Source of the DNA: an uncultured Flavobacteriaceae bacterium
GTDB lineage: Bacteria; Bacteroidota; Bacteroidia; Flavobacteriales; Flavobacteriaceae
NCBI GenBank assembly: GCA_947494205.1
Contig: CANLUH010000023.1
Span: 1 to 64,000, forward strand
Length of the DNA stretch: 64,000 nt
Direction of reading: 5' to 3'
Every line of letters starts with the position of its first letter. Position 1 is the stretch's first letter. This document shows, piece after piece, positions 24,598 through 32,356 of this stretch. A program made the position numbers and the translations under genes. Under the pieces are notes generated by a model. That model was given only the letters and a program-made list of their open reading frames with translations. It ran no database searches and had not been told where the DNA came from.

Positions 24598-25176
24598 ATG
24601 AGTGCTAAAAAAATACACGAAGACCAGAAATATATAGAGGGCTTGCTTAAAAACAACTCTTTTATTATACAAGCTATTTACGATAAGTTTGTGCCTAAAG
24701 TCGTTAACTACATAAAACAGAATAGTGGTAATGAAGATCAGGCTAAAGATGTTATTCAGGAGACATTAATAACAATATATAATCAAGCAAAAGAGAAAAA
24801 CCTACAAATAACCTGTCCTTTCGATGCTTATTTCTTTCTACTATGCAAACGCAAATGGTTAAATGTTATAAAAAAGAACACGAAAGAGGTAACAATTAAC
24901 GAAGCAGTTTTATCTAAAGGAGACGATGCACATGAACTAGCATTAGAAACCGCCTTATTTGGAGAAAAACAAGTGTTATTTAATACTATGTTCGAAAAGT
25001 TAGGCGATGCCTGTAAAGCGTTAATAAAAGCAACTTTTAAAATAAAGTCTATGGAAGAAGTTGCCGCAAGTCTAGGCGTTACCTATGCTTATGCTAGAAA
25101 AAAGAAATCTTTATGTATAGGGCAACTCACTAAGCTAGTTCAAGAATCGCCAAGATTTAAACACCTTAATAATTAA
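24598..25176 (+). CDS. ECF-type RNA polymerase sigma-70 factor
   Basis: This 192-residue sigma factor has region 2 (FIIQAIYDKFVPKVVNYIK, then DQAKDVIQETLITIY) and region 4 with the helix-turn-helix SMEEVAASLGVTYAYARKKK. Region 4 is followed by a short tail. The gene is cotranscribed with a membrane TPR protein 4 nt downstream, the usual anti-sigma position. Four copies of a GGTAACAA-N13-TTGATATA motif lie within 3.2 kb upstream, all before genes of the same locus, so these are its probable targets. I see no such motif before the sigma gene itself. Confidence 0.9.
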   Translation: MSAKKIHEDQKYIEGLLKNNSFIIQAIYDKFVPKVVNYIKQNSGNEDQAKDVIQETLITIYNQAKEKNLQITCPFDAYFFLLCKRKWLNVIKKNTKEVTINEAVLSKGDDAHELALETALFGEKQVLFNTMFEKLGDACKALIKATFKIKSMEEVAASLGVTYAYARKKKSLCIGQLTKLVQESPRFKHLNN

Positions 25177-25180
25177 TAGT

Positions 25181-25915
25181 ATGGAAGATCAAGATTATAT
25201 TGTATTCGATCAGTACTTGCAGAAGGAACTCTCTAAAGAGGAACAGTCTAATTTTGAAGAGCGCTTGAAAAACGATGAGAATTTTAAAAACAGTTTTAAT
25301 ACCTATAAAGAATTGTCTCTTCATTTAGAACATAAGTTTGAAGGCGAAGCAGAAGCGATGGCATTTAAAGAGAATTTACAAAATATTTCTACTCAACACT
25401 TTAATAAAAATACGACGGAAGGCAAATCAAGTAAATTCAGCATCTTTAAATATGCTGTTGCAGCAACTGTAGCTTTATTAATAGGGATTACAGCATTCAA
25501 TCAATTATCTAGCCCAAGTTATGCAGATTATAATAACCATGAAATAATTAGTTTAAGCATAAGAGGAGGAGGAGACAGTTTACTTAAAGAAGCAGAAAAC
25601 GCATTTAACTCCAAAAACTATTCGGAAGCAGAAAGCGTATTCAATAAAATTTTAGAAAAAACACCCTCTAATTTAGAAATACAGCTGTATAAAGCCATCA
25701 GTTTAATAGAAACAAATCAGTTTAGTGAAGCCGATGAATTACTTTTGGGGCTATCTGAAACCAATTCTGCATACAAAACTAAAGCACAATGGTATTGGGC
25801 ATTAAGTAAATTAAAGCAAGAAGATAAAGACGCCTGCATTAAAATACTACAACAAATTCCTGAGGGCACAGAATATTATAAGCACGCACAAAAACTACTA
25901 AATAAATTAGATTAA
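25181..25915 (+). CDS. TPR-containing transmembrane anti-sigma candidate
   Basis: The 244 residues show a cytoplasmic acidic part (1-85, with QYLQKELSKEEQSNFEERLK, typical of anti-sigma N-termini without zinc ligands), one membrane helix (about 88-107, YAVAATVALLIGITAFNQL) and a periplasmic tail with TPR motifs (about 135-244, AFNSKNYSEAESVFNKILEK). It starts 4 nt after the sigma gene. The layout suggests a membrane anti-sigma that senses something through TPR repeats in the periplasm. The family assignment is by architecture and position. Confidence 0.8.
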   Translation: MEDQDYIVFDQYLQKELSKEEQSNFEERLKNDENFKNSFNTYKELSLHLEHKFEGEAEAMAFKENLQNISTQHFNKNTTEGKSSKFSIFKYAVAATVALLIGITAFNQLSSPSYADYNNHEIISLSIRGGGDSLLKEAENAFNSKNYSEAESVFNKILEKTPSNLEIQLYKAISLIETNQFSEADELLLGLSETNSAYKTKAQWYWALSKLKQEDKDACIKILQQIPEGTEYYKHAQKLLNKLD

Positions 25916-25960
25916 AGAGTTCTAATAATATAAGGTTAAATAATCTAGAAAATAGAGTTT

Positions 25961-25992
25961 ATAAAAGTCATCGAATTACCGATGACTTTTAT
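25961..25992. terminator. Terminator of the sigma/anti-sigma operon
   Basis: The perfect stem ATAAAAGTCATCG/CGATGACTTTTAT has a 6-nt loop and T-rich flanks. Its right arm runs into the putative -7 box of the tatD-like gene. Confidence 0.75.
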
Positions 25993-25999
25993 ATTTTTA
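25992..25999 (+). promoter_or_regulatory. Putative -7 box of the TatD-family gene
   Basis: TATTTTTA is one base off TAnnTTTG and is followed by CCAG and then the ATG at 26004. This is the same arrangement as at the polyprenyl synthase gene, again predicting a nearly leaderless mRNA. No TTG is visible at -33. Confidence 0.4.
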
Positions 26000-26003
26000 C
26001 CAG

Positions 26004-26771
26004 ATGATAATTACAGATACTCATACACATTTATACAGTGAGTCTTTTGATGAAGACAGAAGTGAAATGATACAACGCGCTATCGATGGTGGCGTAACAC
26101 GTTTTTTTATACCAGCAATAGACTCTACATACACAAATGCGATGCTAGAGTTAGAAGCTAACTACCCTGAAAACATTTTCTTAATGATGGGATTACACCC
26201 AACACATGTAAAAGAGAATTATAAGGACGAACTAAAACATGTAGAAGAGCTATTAGAGAGTCGTAAATTTTATGCAGTAGGAGAAATAGGTATAGATTTA
26301 TACTGGGATAAAACAACATTAGGCATTCAGCAAGACGCTTTTAGACATCAAATAAAATTAGCTAAGCAGTATCAATTACCTATAGTAATACATTGTAGAG
26401 ATGCTTTCGATGAAGTTTTTGAAGTGCTAGAAGAAGAAAAAGCAGACGATTTATTCGGGATCTTTCACTGTTTTACTGGAACATTAGAGCAAGCACACCA
26501 AGCCATATCCTATAATATGAAGTTAGGGATTGGAGGAGTCGTTACCTTTAAAAATGGAAAAATAGATCAGTTTTTAAACGAAATCGATTTAAAGCACATT
26601 GTTTTAGAAACCGATTCGCCTTATTTAGCACCAAAACCCTATAGGGGAAAACGTAATGAAAGTGTTTATGTTATTAAGGTACTAGAAAAGCTATCTGAAA
26701 TATATAATCTTTCAGAAGCACAAATAGCAGAAATAACAACTGAGAACTCCAAGGTGGTTTTCGGGATTTAA
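26004..26771 (+). CDS. TatD-family metal-dependent hydrolase (DNase-like)
   Basis: This 255-residue TIM-barrel enzyme has the N-terminal metal motif THTH (His7 and His9), the catalytic Glu in AVGEIGIDLYWD, His in LPIVIHCRDA and in GIFHCFTG, and the final Asp in LETDSPYLAP. These are the six metal-site positions of TatD nucleases. The substrate is probably nucleic acid ends, as for E. coli TatD, though some family members act on D-aminoacyl-tRNA. It is followed after 286 bp by the asparaginase gene. Confidence 0.92.
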   Translation: MIITDTHTHLYSESFDEDRSEMIQRAIDGGVTRFFIPAIDSTYTNAMLELEANYPENIFLMMGLHPTHVKENYKDELKHVEELLESRKFYAVGEIGIDLYWDKTTLGIQQDAFRHQIKLAKQYQLPIVIHCRDAFDEVFEVLEEEKADDLFGIFHCFTGTLEQAHQAISYNMKLGIGGVVTFKNGKIDQFLNEIDLKHIVLETDSPYLAPKPYRGKRNESVYVIKVLEKLSEIYNLSEAQIAEITTENSKVVFGI

Positions 26772-27057
26772 TACAAGTTAAGATTTCATTGAAGTTTTGT
26801 TTAATATGAGTTCGATGTAAGAACTTCGGTTTTTGTAGTAAAAGTCAAAAATGGAAACACCTGTCACCTTGAGCATTGGTTGAAAAGAAAATATATTTTT
26901 TTTGAAAGCACATAGTGAAGCTTAACGAAAGGTTTTTTAAAATCGAAAGTTTAATAGGTTTCGACTGTGCTCAACCAGACATTAAAGTATAAGTGTTTAA
27001 TATTTAGTTTTTACAAATGTATTTATACTGAACTCACTGTATTTAAATTAATAAATT
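26772..27057. other. Intergenic region with a degenerate repeat
   Basis: No gene is visible. Between about 26861 and 26993 the sequence CTGTCACCTTGAGC reappears inverted as GGTTTCGACTGTGCTCAACC. It resembles the element at 20181-20311 and is probably a worn copy of the same repeat class. Confidence 0.45.
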
Positions 27058-28089
27058 ATGACAAAAAACATCCCAAACATACTCCTTATATATACAGGAG
27101 GAACAATAGGTATGATAAAAGACCCAGAAACGGGAGCGCTAAGAGCTTTCGATTTCGATAATTTATTAATTCGTATTCCAGAATTAAAACTGTTAGACTG
27201 TAATATTGAAACCATTTCGTTTGAAGAACCTATAGATTCCAGTAATATGGAACCAAAATATTGGGTAGATATCGCTGAGGTTATAGAAAAACAATATGAT
27301 ACTTTTGATGGGTTTGTCATTCTGCATGGAAGTGATACTATGAGTTATACATCGTCTGTATTAAGTTTTATGTTAGAGCATTTAGCAAAACCAGTAATCT
27401 TTACAGGATCTCAATTACCAATAGGAGACTTACGAACAGATGCCAAAGAGAACTTAATAACCTCTATACAAATAGCAGCACTTCAATATTATAATAAACC
27501 AGTTATAAAGGAAGTTTGCCTATATTTTGAATACAAATTATATAGAGCCAATAGAACAACCAAGATAAATGCTGAGCATTTTGAAGCGTTTGCCTCCCTT
27601 AATTATCCAGATTTAGCAGAATCGGGAGTACATTTAAAGGTAAATAATGACCATTTATTTAAACCAAATCCCAGAAAATCACTAATTGTCCATAAAGCAT
27701 TAGATGCTAATGTGGCTATAGTAAAGCTATTTCCTGGCATATCAGAAACACTTTTGCAAACTATTTTTAGCACACCTAATCTTAAAGGAGTTGTATTAGA
27801 AACGTATGGAGCAGGAAATTGTACGACTAAAGATTGGTTTGTAACACTACTAAAAGAGACTATAAATAAAGGTGTACATATTGTTAATGTAACACAATGT
27901 TCTGGCGGAAGTGTGATCATGGGGCAGTACGAAACGAGCGAAAAACTTAAAAGAATAGGTGTAATTTCAGGAAAAGACATCACAACAGAGGCCGCAATAA
28001 GTAAATTAATGTATTTGTTAGCGCAGAATATTGCACCTAACTTGTTCAAAATCATCTACGAAACTTCTTTAAGAGGAGAAATGGCATAA
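27058..28089 (+). CDS. ansA: Type I L-asparaginase
   Basis: The enzyme hydrolyses L-asparagine to aspartate and ammonia. The 343 residues carry the first active-site threonine in IYTGGTIGM and the second in the HGSDTMSYT motif, both intact. There is no signal peptide, so it is the cytoplasmic type I form. The C-terminal domain (VVLETYGAGN, QCSGGSVIMGQYE) is complete. Some Bacteroidota members may also act on glutamine; this cannot be judged here. Confidence 0.92.
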   Translation: MTKNIPNILLIYTGGTIGMIKDPETGALRAFDFDNLLIRIPELKLLDCNIETISFEEPIDSSNMEPKYWVDIAEVIEKQYDTFDGFVILHGSDTMSYTSSVLSFMLEHLAKPVIFTGSQLPIGDLRTDAKENLITSIQIAALQYYNKPVIKEVCLYFEYKLYRANRTTKINAEHFEAFASLNYPDLAESGVHLKVNNDHLFKPNPRKSLIVHKALDANVAIVKLFPGISETLLQTIFSTPNLKGVVLETYGAGNCTTKDWFVTLLKETINKGVHIVNVTQCSGGSVIMGQYETSEKLKRIGVISGKDITTEAAISKLMYLLAQNIAPNLFKIIYETSLRGEMA

Positions 28090-28100
28090 AATTTGTGAGT

Positions 28101-28129
28101 AAAGTTTTAGCAATTAAACTTTTTTCTCT
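28101..28129 (+). terminator. Possible terminator after the asparaginase gene
   Basis: A short stem AAAGTTT/AAACTTT is followed by a T-rich run (TTTTCTCTTT). It is weak but well placed, 11 nt after the stop codon. Confidence 0.45.
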
Positions 28130-28170
28130 TTATTTGAAAACCCTAAAAAGTAATTCTTTTTTAGGATAAT

Positions 28171-28258
28171 AGAGAGGTGGCCGAGTGGTTTAAGGCGCAC
28201 GCCTGGAAAGCGTGTATACGTTTATAGCGTATCGAGGGTTCGAATCCCTTCCTCTCTG
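28171..28258 (+). tRNA. tRNA-Ser (anticodon GGA)
   Basis: The acceptor arms AGAGAGG and CCTCTCT pair. The D arm is GGCCGAGTGG-type, the anticodon arm CACGC-CTGGAAA-GCGTG gives anticodon GGA, and a long variable arm (class II) precedes the T arm GGGTTCGAATCCC. The CCA end is not encoded. It reads the UCC and UCU codons. Confidence 0.95.
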
Positions 28259-28394
28259 CAAAAATTATTAAAAAATTTTTGTAGATAATTCAATAAAAGC
28301 GGTATTTAACAAACAATTCTGTAATTTAAAATTGTTAATACGTTAAAACCCTTTTGCCAATTGCTATTTTTATTTTTTAATTACATTTTTTTTA

Positions 28395-28402
28395 TATCTT
28401 TA
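28395..28402 (+). promoter_or_regulatory. -7 box of the exbB operon
   Basis: TATCTTTA is a close match to TAnnTTTG, 32 nt before the exbB ATG. The -33 element is unclear in the T-rich upstream stretch. Confidence 0.45.
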
Positions 28403-28434
28403 GCACTTTAACTAATAAAATTAAGATCACGACA

Positions 28435-29202
28435 ATGAAAAGATTATTTTCTATCCTAGCCATAGTATTTTTAATGGCAACTGGTACAGCAAACGCAACT
28501 ACAAATGCAGCCACAGTTGCTACAACAGTAGTTACAGCAACTCAAAATGCAGCAGAACCTGCAGCAGAAGAATTAGGTTTTCACCAAGAATTAAAGAAAC
28601 GTTTTATAGAAGGTGGACCAGGATTCATGGGAATTGTATTACTATGTTTAATATTAGGTTTAGCTATTTGTATTGAAAGAATTATCTTTTTAAACCTTTC
28701 TACAACAAATACTAAGAAATTAACAGCTAATGTAGAAGACGCATTACAATCAGGAGGTTTAGAGGCAGCTAAAGAAGTTTGTCGTAATACAAAAGGACCT
28801 GTTGCTTCTATATTCTATCAAGGATTAGACAGAGCAGATGGCGATTTAGAATCTGCAGAAAAAGCAGTTGTAGCCTATGGAGGTGTACAAATGGGACAAT
28901 TAGAGAAAAATGTATCTTGGATCTCTTTATTCATTGCATTAGCGCCAATGTTAGGATTCATGGGAACGGTAATTGGTATGATCCAAGCCTTCGATAAAAT
29001 TCAATCTGCAGGTGGTATGGACGCCACTTTAGTAGCAGGTGGTATTAAAGTAGCCTTATTAACAACAGTATTTGGTTTAATTGTAGCGATTATTCTTCAA
29101 ATTTTTTACAATATTATTGTAGCTAAAATTGACAGTATTGTTAACGATATGGAAGATTCTTCTATCACTTTAATGGATATGTTATCGAAGTACAAGAAGT
29201 AA
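28435..29202 (+). CDS. exbB: MotA/TolQ/ExbB proton channel protein
   Basis: This inner-membrane channel subunit uses the proton motive force, with ExbD, to energise TonB-dependent outer-membrane transport. It has an N-terminal signal-like helix and an Ala/Thr-rich linker. The first membrane helix is at about residues 61-84 (FMGIVLLCLILGLAICIERI). A cytoplasmic part follows, with two further helices in the family core (LAPMLGFMGTVIGMIQAF and ALLTTVFGLIVAII). The length is 255 residues. It opens a four-gene operon with a membrane protein and two ExbD proteins. Confidence 0.93.
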   Translation: MKRLFSILAIVFLMATGTANATTNAATVATTVVTATQNAAEPAAEELGFHQELKKRFIEGGPGFMGIVLLCLILGLAICIERIIFLNLSTTNTKKLTANVEDALQSGGLEAAKEVCRNTKGPVASIFYQGLDRADGDLESAEKAVVAYGGVQMGQLEKNVSWISLFIALAPMLGFMGTVIGMIQAFDKIQSAGGMDATLVAGGIKVALLTTVFGLIVAIILQIFYNIIVAKIDSIVNDMEDSSITLMDMLSKYKK

Positions 29203-29231
29203 TATTAACTAATTTTAAAAACTAAATAAAT

Positions 29232-29708
29232 ATGTATAAGATTTTAAAAATAGTTGTGGCCGTTTTAGGCTTACTAGGAGTTGTGTTCTTAGGTAGAATT
29301 ATGGCTGCTGGGGATACAGAACTTAAAGACGATTATCTTGCAACAGCAGGTAATTCGGAGCTAGTTGATAGTATGTTCAACCCTTTTGCTACTATAATAT
29401 ATATTGTATTAATACTAATATTAGCATTTGTAGTATTCTTTGTAATAAAAGGATTAGTATCAGGTGGAGGAAATATTAAAAATACATTAATAGGAGTAGG
29501 TGCCTTTTTAGTTATTCTAGCAATAGCTTATGGTGTCTCTGGAGGAGATCCTTTAGTAGGAGTAGATAAAATATATGCTTATGACGATGTTTTAGCAACA
29601 GAAAGCGAATCTAGACTTGTAGGAGGAGGATTAGTTGCGTTTTACATATTAAGTGTTATGGCTATTGGTACTTTAGTATTTTCAGGAATTAAAAAAATGA
29701 TTAGATAA
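29232..29708 (+). CDS. Four-helix membrane protein in the exb operon
   Basis: The 158 residues hold about four hydrophobic segments (near 5-25, 51-73, 81-101 and 132-152) with short loops. It lies 29 nt after exbB and 2 nt before the first exbD. A membrane protein of unknown function at this position is common in flavobacterial exb operons, from memory. It may be an accessory part of the energising complex. Confidence 0.8.
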   Translation: MYKILKIVVAVLGLLGVVFLGRIMAAGDTELKDDYLATAGNSELVDSMFNPFATIIYIVLILILAFVVFFVIKGLVSGGGNIKNTLIGVGAFLVILAIAYGVSGGDPLVGVDKIYAYDDVLATESESRLVGGGLVAFYILSVMAIGTLVFSGIKKMIR

Positions 29709-29710
29709 TT

Positions 29711-30349
29711 ATGGCAAAAAGATCAGCACCAGAAGTTAATGCAGGCTCTATGGCTGACATTGCCTTCTTATTACTAATATTTTTCTTAGTAACAACAGAT
29801 ATAGCAACAGATTCGGGGTTAAACAGAAAGTTACCACCTTGGGAAGATAAGCCCGATGATACAGAAGTTAAAATAAAGCAACGAAATATCTTCCAGATTA
29901 CTGTTAATAAGAAAGATCAAATTCAAATCAAGACAAGAGGAGATGATAAGCTTACTGAACTTAAAGACCTTCGTGCAGAGATTGTAGCTTTCTTAGATAA
30001 TGGTGGAGGACAAGGAGAAGATGCTTGTCAATACTGTCAAGGAGATAAACACCCTGAGTCATCTGATAATTTTGTTAAAGCAGTTATTTCACTTGGTAAT
30101 GATAGATTAACTAAATATGAAACCTATATTTCAGTACAAAATGAGGTTATAGCAGCATATAATGAATTACGTAACCGTGAGTTCTTAAAGGAATATCCTA
30201 ATTTGAATATGAATTATGTTCAAGCTAATAATATGTATCAAGACCCTCAAACTGACCAAGATGAGAAAGACAAGTTAAAGGAGAAGTTACAAGTTATTAA
30301 GGATAGAATACCTCAAATATTCTCGGAAGCAGAAACAAAGAAGTCTTAA
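29711..30349 (+). CDS. exbD: ExbD/TolR-family protein 1
   Basis: This 212-residue protein has a short cytoplasmic tail with PEVNAGSMADIAFLLLIFFL, where the membrane helix carries the conserved Asp of the proton path (AD-IAFLLL). The periplasmic domain follows. It is longer than classic ExbD (about 140) and contains a CQYC pair in the segment DACQYCQGDKHPE, plus a charged C-terminal extension with helical KDKLKEKLQVIKDR. Confidence 0.9.
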   Translation: MAKRSAPEVNAGSMADIAFLLLIFFLVTTDIATDSGLNRKLPPWEDKPDDTEVKIKQRNIFQITVNKKDQIQIKTRGDDKLTELKDLRAEIVAFLDNGGGQGEDACQYCQGDKHPESSDNFVKAVISLGNDRLTKYETYISVQNEVIAAYNELRNREFLKEYPNLNMNYVQANNMYQDPQTDQDEKDKLKEKLQVIKDRIPQIFSEAETKKS

Positions 30350-30368
30350 ATTAAATACACATAATAAT

Positions 30369-30851
30369 ATGTCTAAATTTAAAAAGAAAAAAGAAGGAGG
30401 CTTGCCTCCAATTTCTACAGCATCTTTACCAGATATTGTATTTATGTTATTATTCTTCTTTATGGTTGCTACTGTAATAAAAGAGGATAACTTAAAAATT
30501 GAAAATAAATTGCCTTTCGCAGATCAAATTGAAAAGCTGGACAAAAAGAAGCCTATAAGTTATATCTATGCAGGTAAGCCTAGCGCTAGATTTACAAATA
30601 TGGGAACTGAAGCTAGAATTCAATTAAACGATAAATTTGCAAGTGCAAAAGACATTAAAGCCTTTGTTGCAGCTGAAAGAGCTGCTTTAAGAGAAGACCA
30701 AATTCCTAAACTAATTATGGCGCTTAAAGTAGATGAAAAAGCAAATATGGGCTTAATAATGGACATTAAAGAGGAGCTTAGAAAAACAAACGCATTAAAA
30801 ATTAACTACACCACTAAAAAAGGTGATGCAACTTCTAATGCAGGCAGATAA
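30369..30851 (+). CDS. exbD: ExbD/TolR-family protein 2
   Basis: The protein has 160 residues. It starts with a Lys-rich tail and the conserved helix ISTASLPDIVFMLLFFFMV, which includes the Asp essential for proton coupling. The periplasmic domain is of normal size. It lies 19 nt after the first exbD and is followed by a strong terminator. The two ExbD proteins differ clearly and are not recent duplicates. Confidence 0.92.
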   Translation: MSKFKKKKEGGLPPISTASLPDIVFMLLFFFMVATVIKEDNLKIENKLPFADQIEKLDKKKPISYIYAGKPSARFTNMGTEARIQLNDKFASAKDIKAFVAAERAALREDQIPKLIMALKVDEKANMGLIMDIKEELRKTNALKINYTTKKGDATSNAGR

Positions 30852-30872
30852 GATATTATCTTAATTTTATAC

Positions 30873-30907
30873 AAAAGGCGTTTTGAATTTTTTCAAAACG
30901 CCTTTTT
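30873..30907 (+). terminator. Terminator of the exb operon
   Basis: The stem AAAAGGCGTTTTGAA/TTCAAAACGCCTTTTT has a very short T loop and a following T run. Confidence 0.9.
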
Positions 30908-30941
30908 ATTTTTACCTTTAAATTATAATATGTTATTATAT

Positions 30942-31016
30942 GAACTCGTTTAAACTTTTTAAGTTTGCTAAAAAATCATTAATTTTCGCCTAAACCCAAA
31001 AAATTTAAACGAGTTC
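30942..31016. repeat. Inverted repeat before the beta-barrel gene
   Basis: Perfect 13 bp arms GAACTCGTTTAAA (30942-30954) and TTTAAACGAGTTC (31004-31016) enclose about 49 nt. The right arm ends 3 nt before the ATG at 31020, so the start codon would sit at the foot of a long hairpin. A related single copy of the left end occurs at 37865-37890. Confidence 0.6.
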
Positions 31017-31019
31017 TAT

Positions 31020-31730
31020 ATGAAATTTGTTTTAACGCTGTTATTGTCTCTATTTATTATGCCCTCGGCATTATGTCAATTAACAGTAGAAAAAGAAGAA
31101 GACGTTTTACAGGTTGTAGACAGCCTTTATAAAGAAGATCAATTCTATGTTGGTGTTACATATAACCTGTTAGCTTTTAAACCTAAGGGAAGTTCTCAAA
31201 ATGGGTTTTCTAGCGGATTTCACTTCGGGTTTATTAAAGACATGCCTATTAATAAAGATAGAGACTTGGCTATAGGTGTAGGTTTGGGATTATCGTTTAA
31301 TTCATATAATCAAGACATACTAATAACTCAAGAGAGTAATGTTACCAATTTTAGTATATTAAATGATACTGAAACTCCTTTTTCTAAAAATAAATTTTCA
31401 ATGCATTTGGTGGAGTTACCTATTGAATTTAGGTGGAGAACTTCTACAGCAAAAGACTATAAGTTTTGGCGTATTTATGCAGGGTTTAAGTTGGGGTATG
31501 TGTTTTCTAACAGAACTAAATTTGTTGGAAGCCCAGAAAATATTAAACTAGACAATATTGACAATTTTAATAGATTTCAATATGGATTAAGCTTAAGCGC
31601 TGGTTATAATACTTGGAGTTTTTACGCTTATTATGCACTGAATCCTATATTTAATAGCGATTCTAAAATAGACGATACCGTAATAGATACTAAAGCCTTA
31701 AAATTAGGGCTTATGTTTTATATTCTTTAA
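31020..31730 (+). CDS. PorT-like outer-membrane beta-barrel protein
   Basis: The 236 residues start with a signal peptide of about 19 residues (ending in ALCQ). The rest is alternating beta strands with Gly and aromatic residues (FSSGFHFGFIKDM, LVELPIEFRWRTS, WRIYAGFKLGYVF) ending in LGLMFYIL. The pattern matches PorT/OMP_b-brl_2 proteins. Whether it is the T9SS protein PorT itself I cannot say; PorT is one member of a large family. Confidence 0.75.
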   Translation: MKFVLTLLLSLFIMPSALCQLTVEKEEDVLQVVDSLYKEDQFYVGVTYNLLAFKPKGSSQNGFSSGFHFGFIKDMPINKDRDLAIGVGLGLSFNSYNQDILITQESNVTNFSILNDTETPFSKNKFSMHLVELPIEFRWRTSTAKDYKFWRIYAGFKLGYVFSNRTKFVGSPENIKLDNIDNFNRFQYGLSLSAGYNTWSFYAYYALNPIFNSDSKIDDTVIDTKALKLGLMFYIL

Positions 31731-31741
31731 AATATAACTTT

Positions 31742-32356
31742 TTAAGAGGTCGCCAACCAATAGTTGAATACTAGTAATTGGGGTAGAAATCCAACACAAA
31801 ATCCAATAATAAGTTCAATATTAGTATGCGCGTTTAAATGCAATCTAGATGAAGCTATAGCACCAGCTATTAAAATGATTAAAGCTAAAGAGCCATTAAT
31901 ATTAATACTAAAATTAATAGCCAAACCTAAAGCAAACATAAATACACCAGAAATAGCAATCATGTGTATACTTGCCTTAAACTCTAACACAGCTAAAATA
32001 AGGCAGACTAATGTGGATATTAAAATGCCAATAAAGAAATAATGGAGTCCTATAATTTGATTAGAAGGAAATACTCTTTTTATAACCAATAGAATAATTA
32101 GGGCATTAACCACTAAAGGGATAACACGTTCTTTAGTCGTTTTTAGATAAATAGAGTGCGTTTTTCCTAAAGTCTTCAATAGAAAATAAATAAGTATAGG
32201 TAATAAAATAGTAAGTATACTTAACGATACCAATTTGGCCTGAATTAACTCATCTGTAAAATGACGAGGAGACTTCGAAAAGTAGAAAATAACACCCAAT
32301 AGAGGCATTATTAACGGATGAAAAATAAAAGAGATACTCTTAAGTACTGAATTCAT
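31742..32356 (-). CDS. PAP2-like integral membrane protein
   Basis: The 204 residues form about six membrane helices. The C-terminal half has ASSRLHLNAHTNIELIIG, which resembles the third phosphatase motif of PAP2 enzymes (SR-x-H), and an earlier HMIAISG may be the second. The first Lys/Arg-containing motif may be KTTKERVIP. The match is partial, so activity is uncertain. It starts in the last base of rpoN, so the two are translationally coupled. Confidence 0.65.
   Translation of the reverse strand: MNSVLKSISFIFHPLIMPLLGVIFYFSKSPRHFTDELIQAKLVSLSILTILLPILIYFLLKTLGKTHSIYLKTTKERVIPLVVNALIILLVIKRVFPSNQIIGLHYFFIGILISTLVCLILAVLEFKASIHMIAISGVFMFALGLAINFSININGSLALIILIAGAIASSRLHLNAHTNIELIIGFCVGFLPQLLVFNYWLATS

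Noticed and set aside
27603-28055. 150-codon minus-strand frame opposite the asparaginase gene
   Set aside because: The asparaginase active-site motifs are intact on the plus strand; the mirror frame shows no family features.
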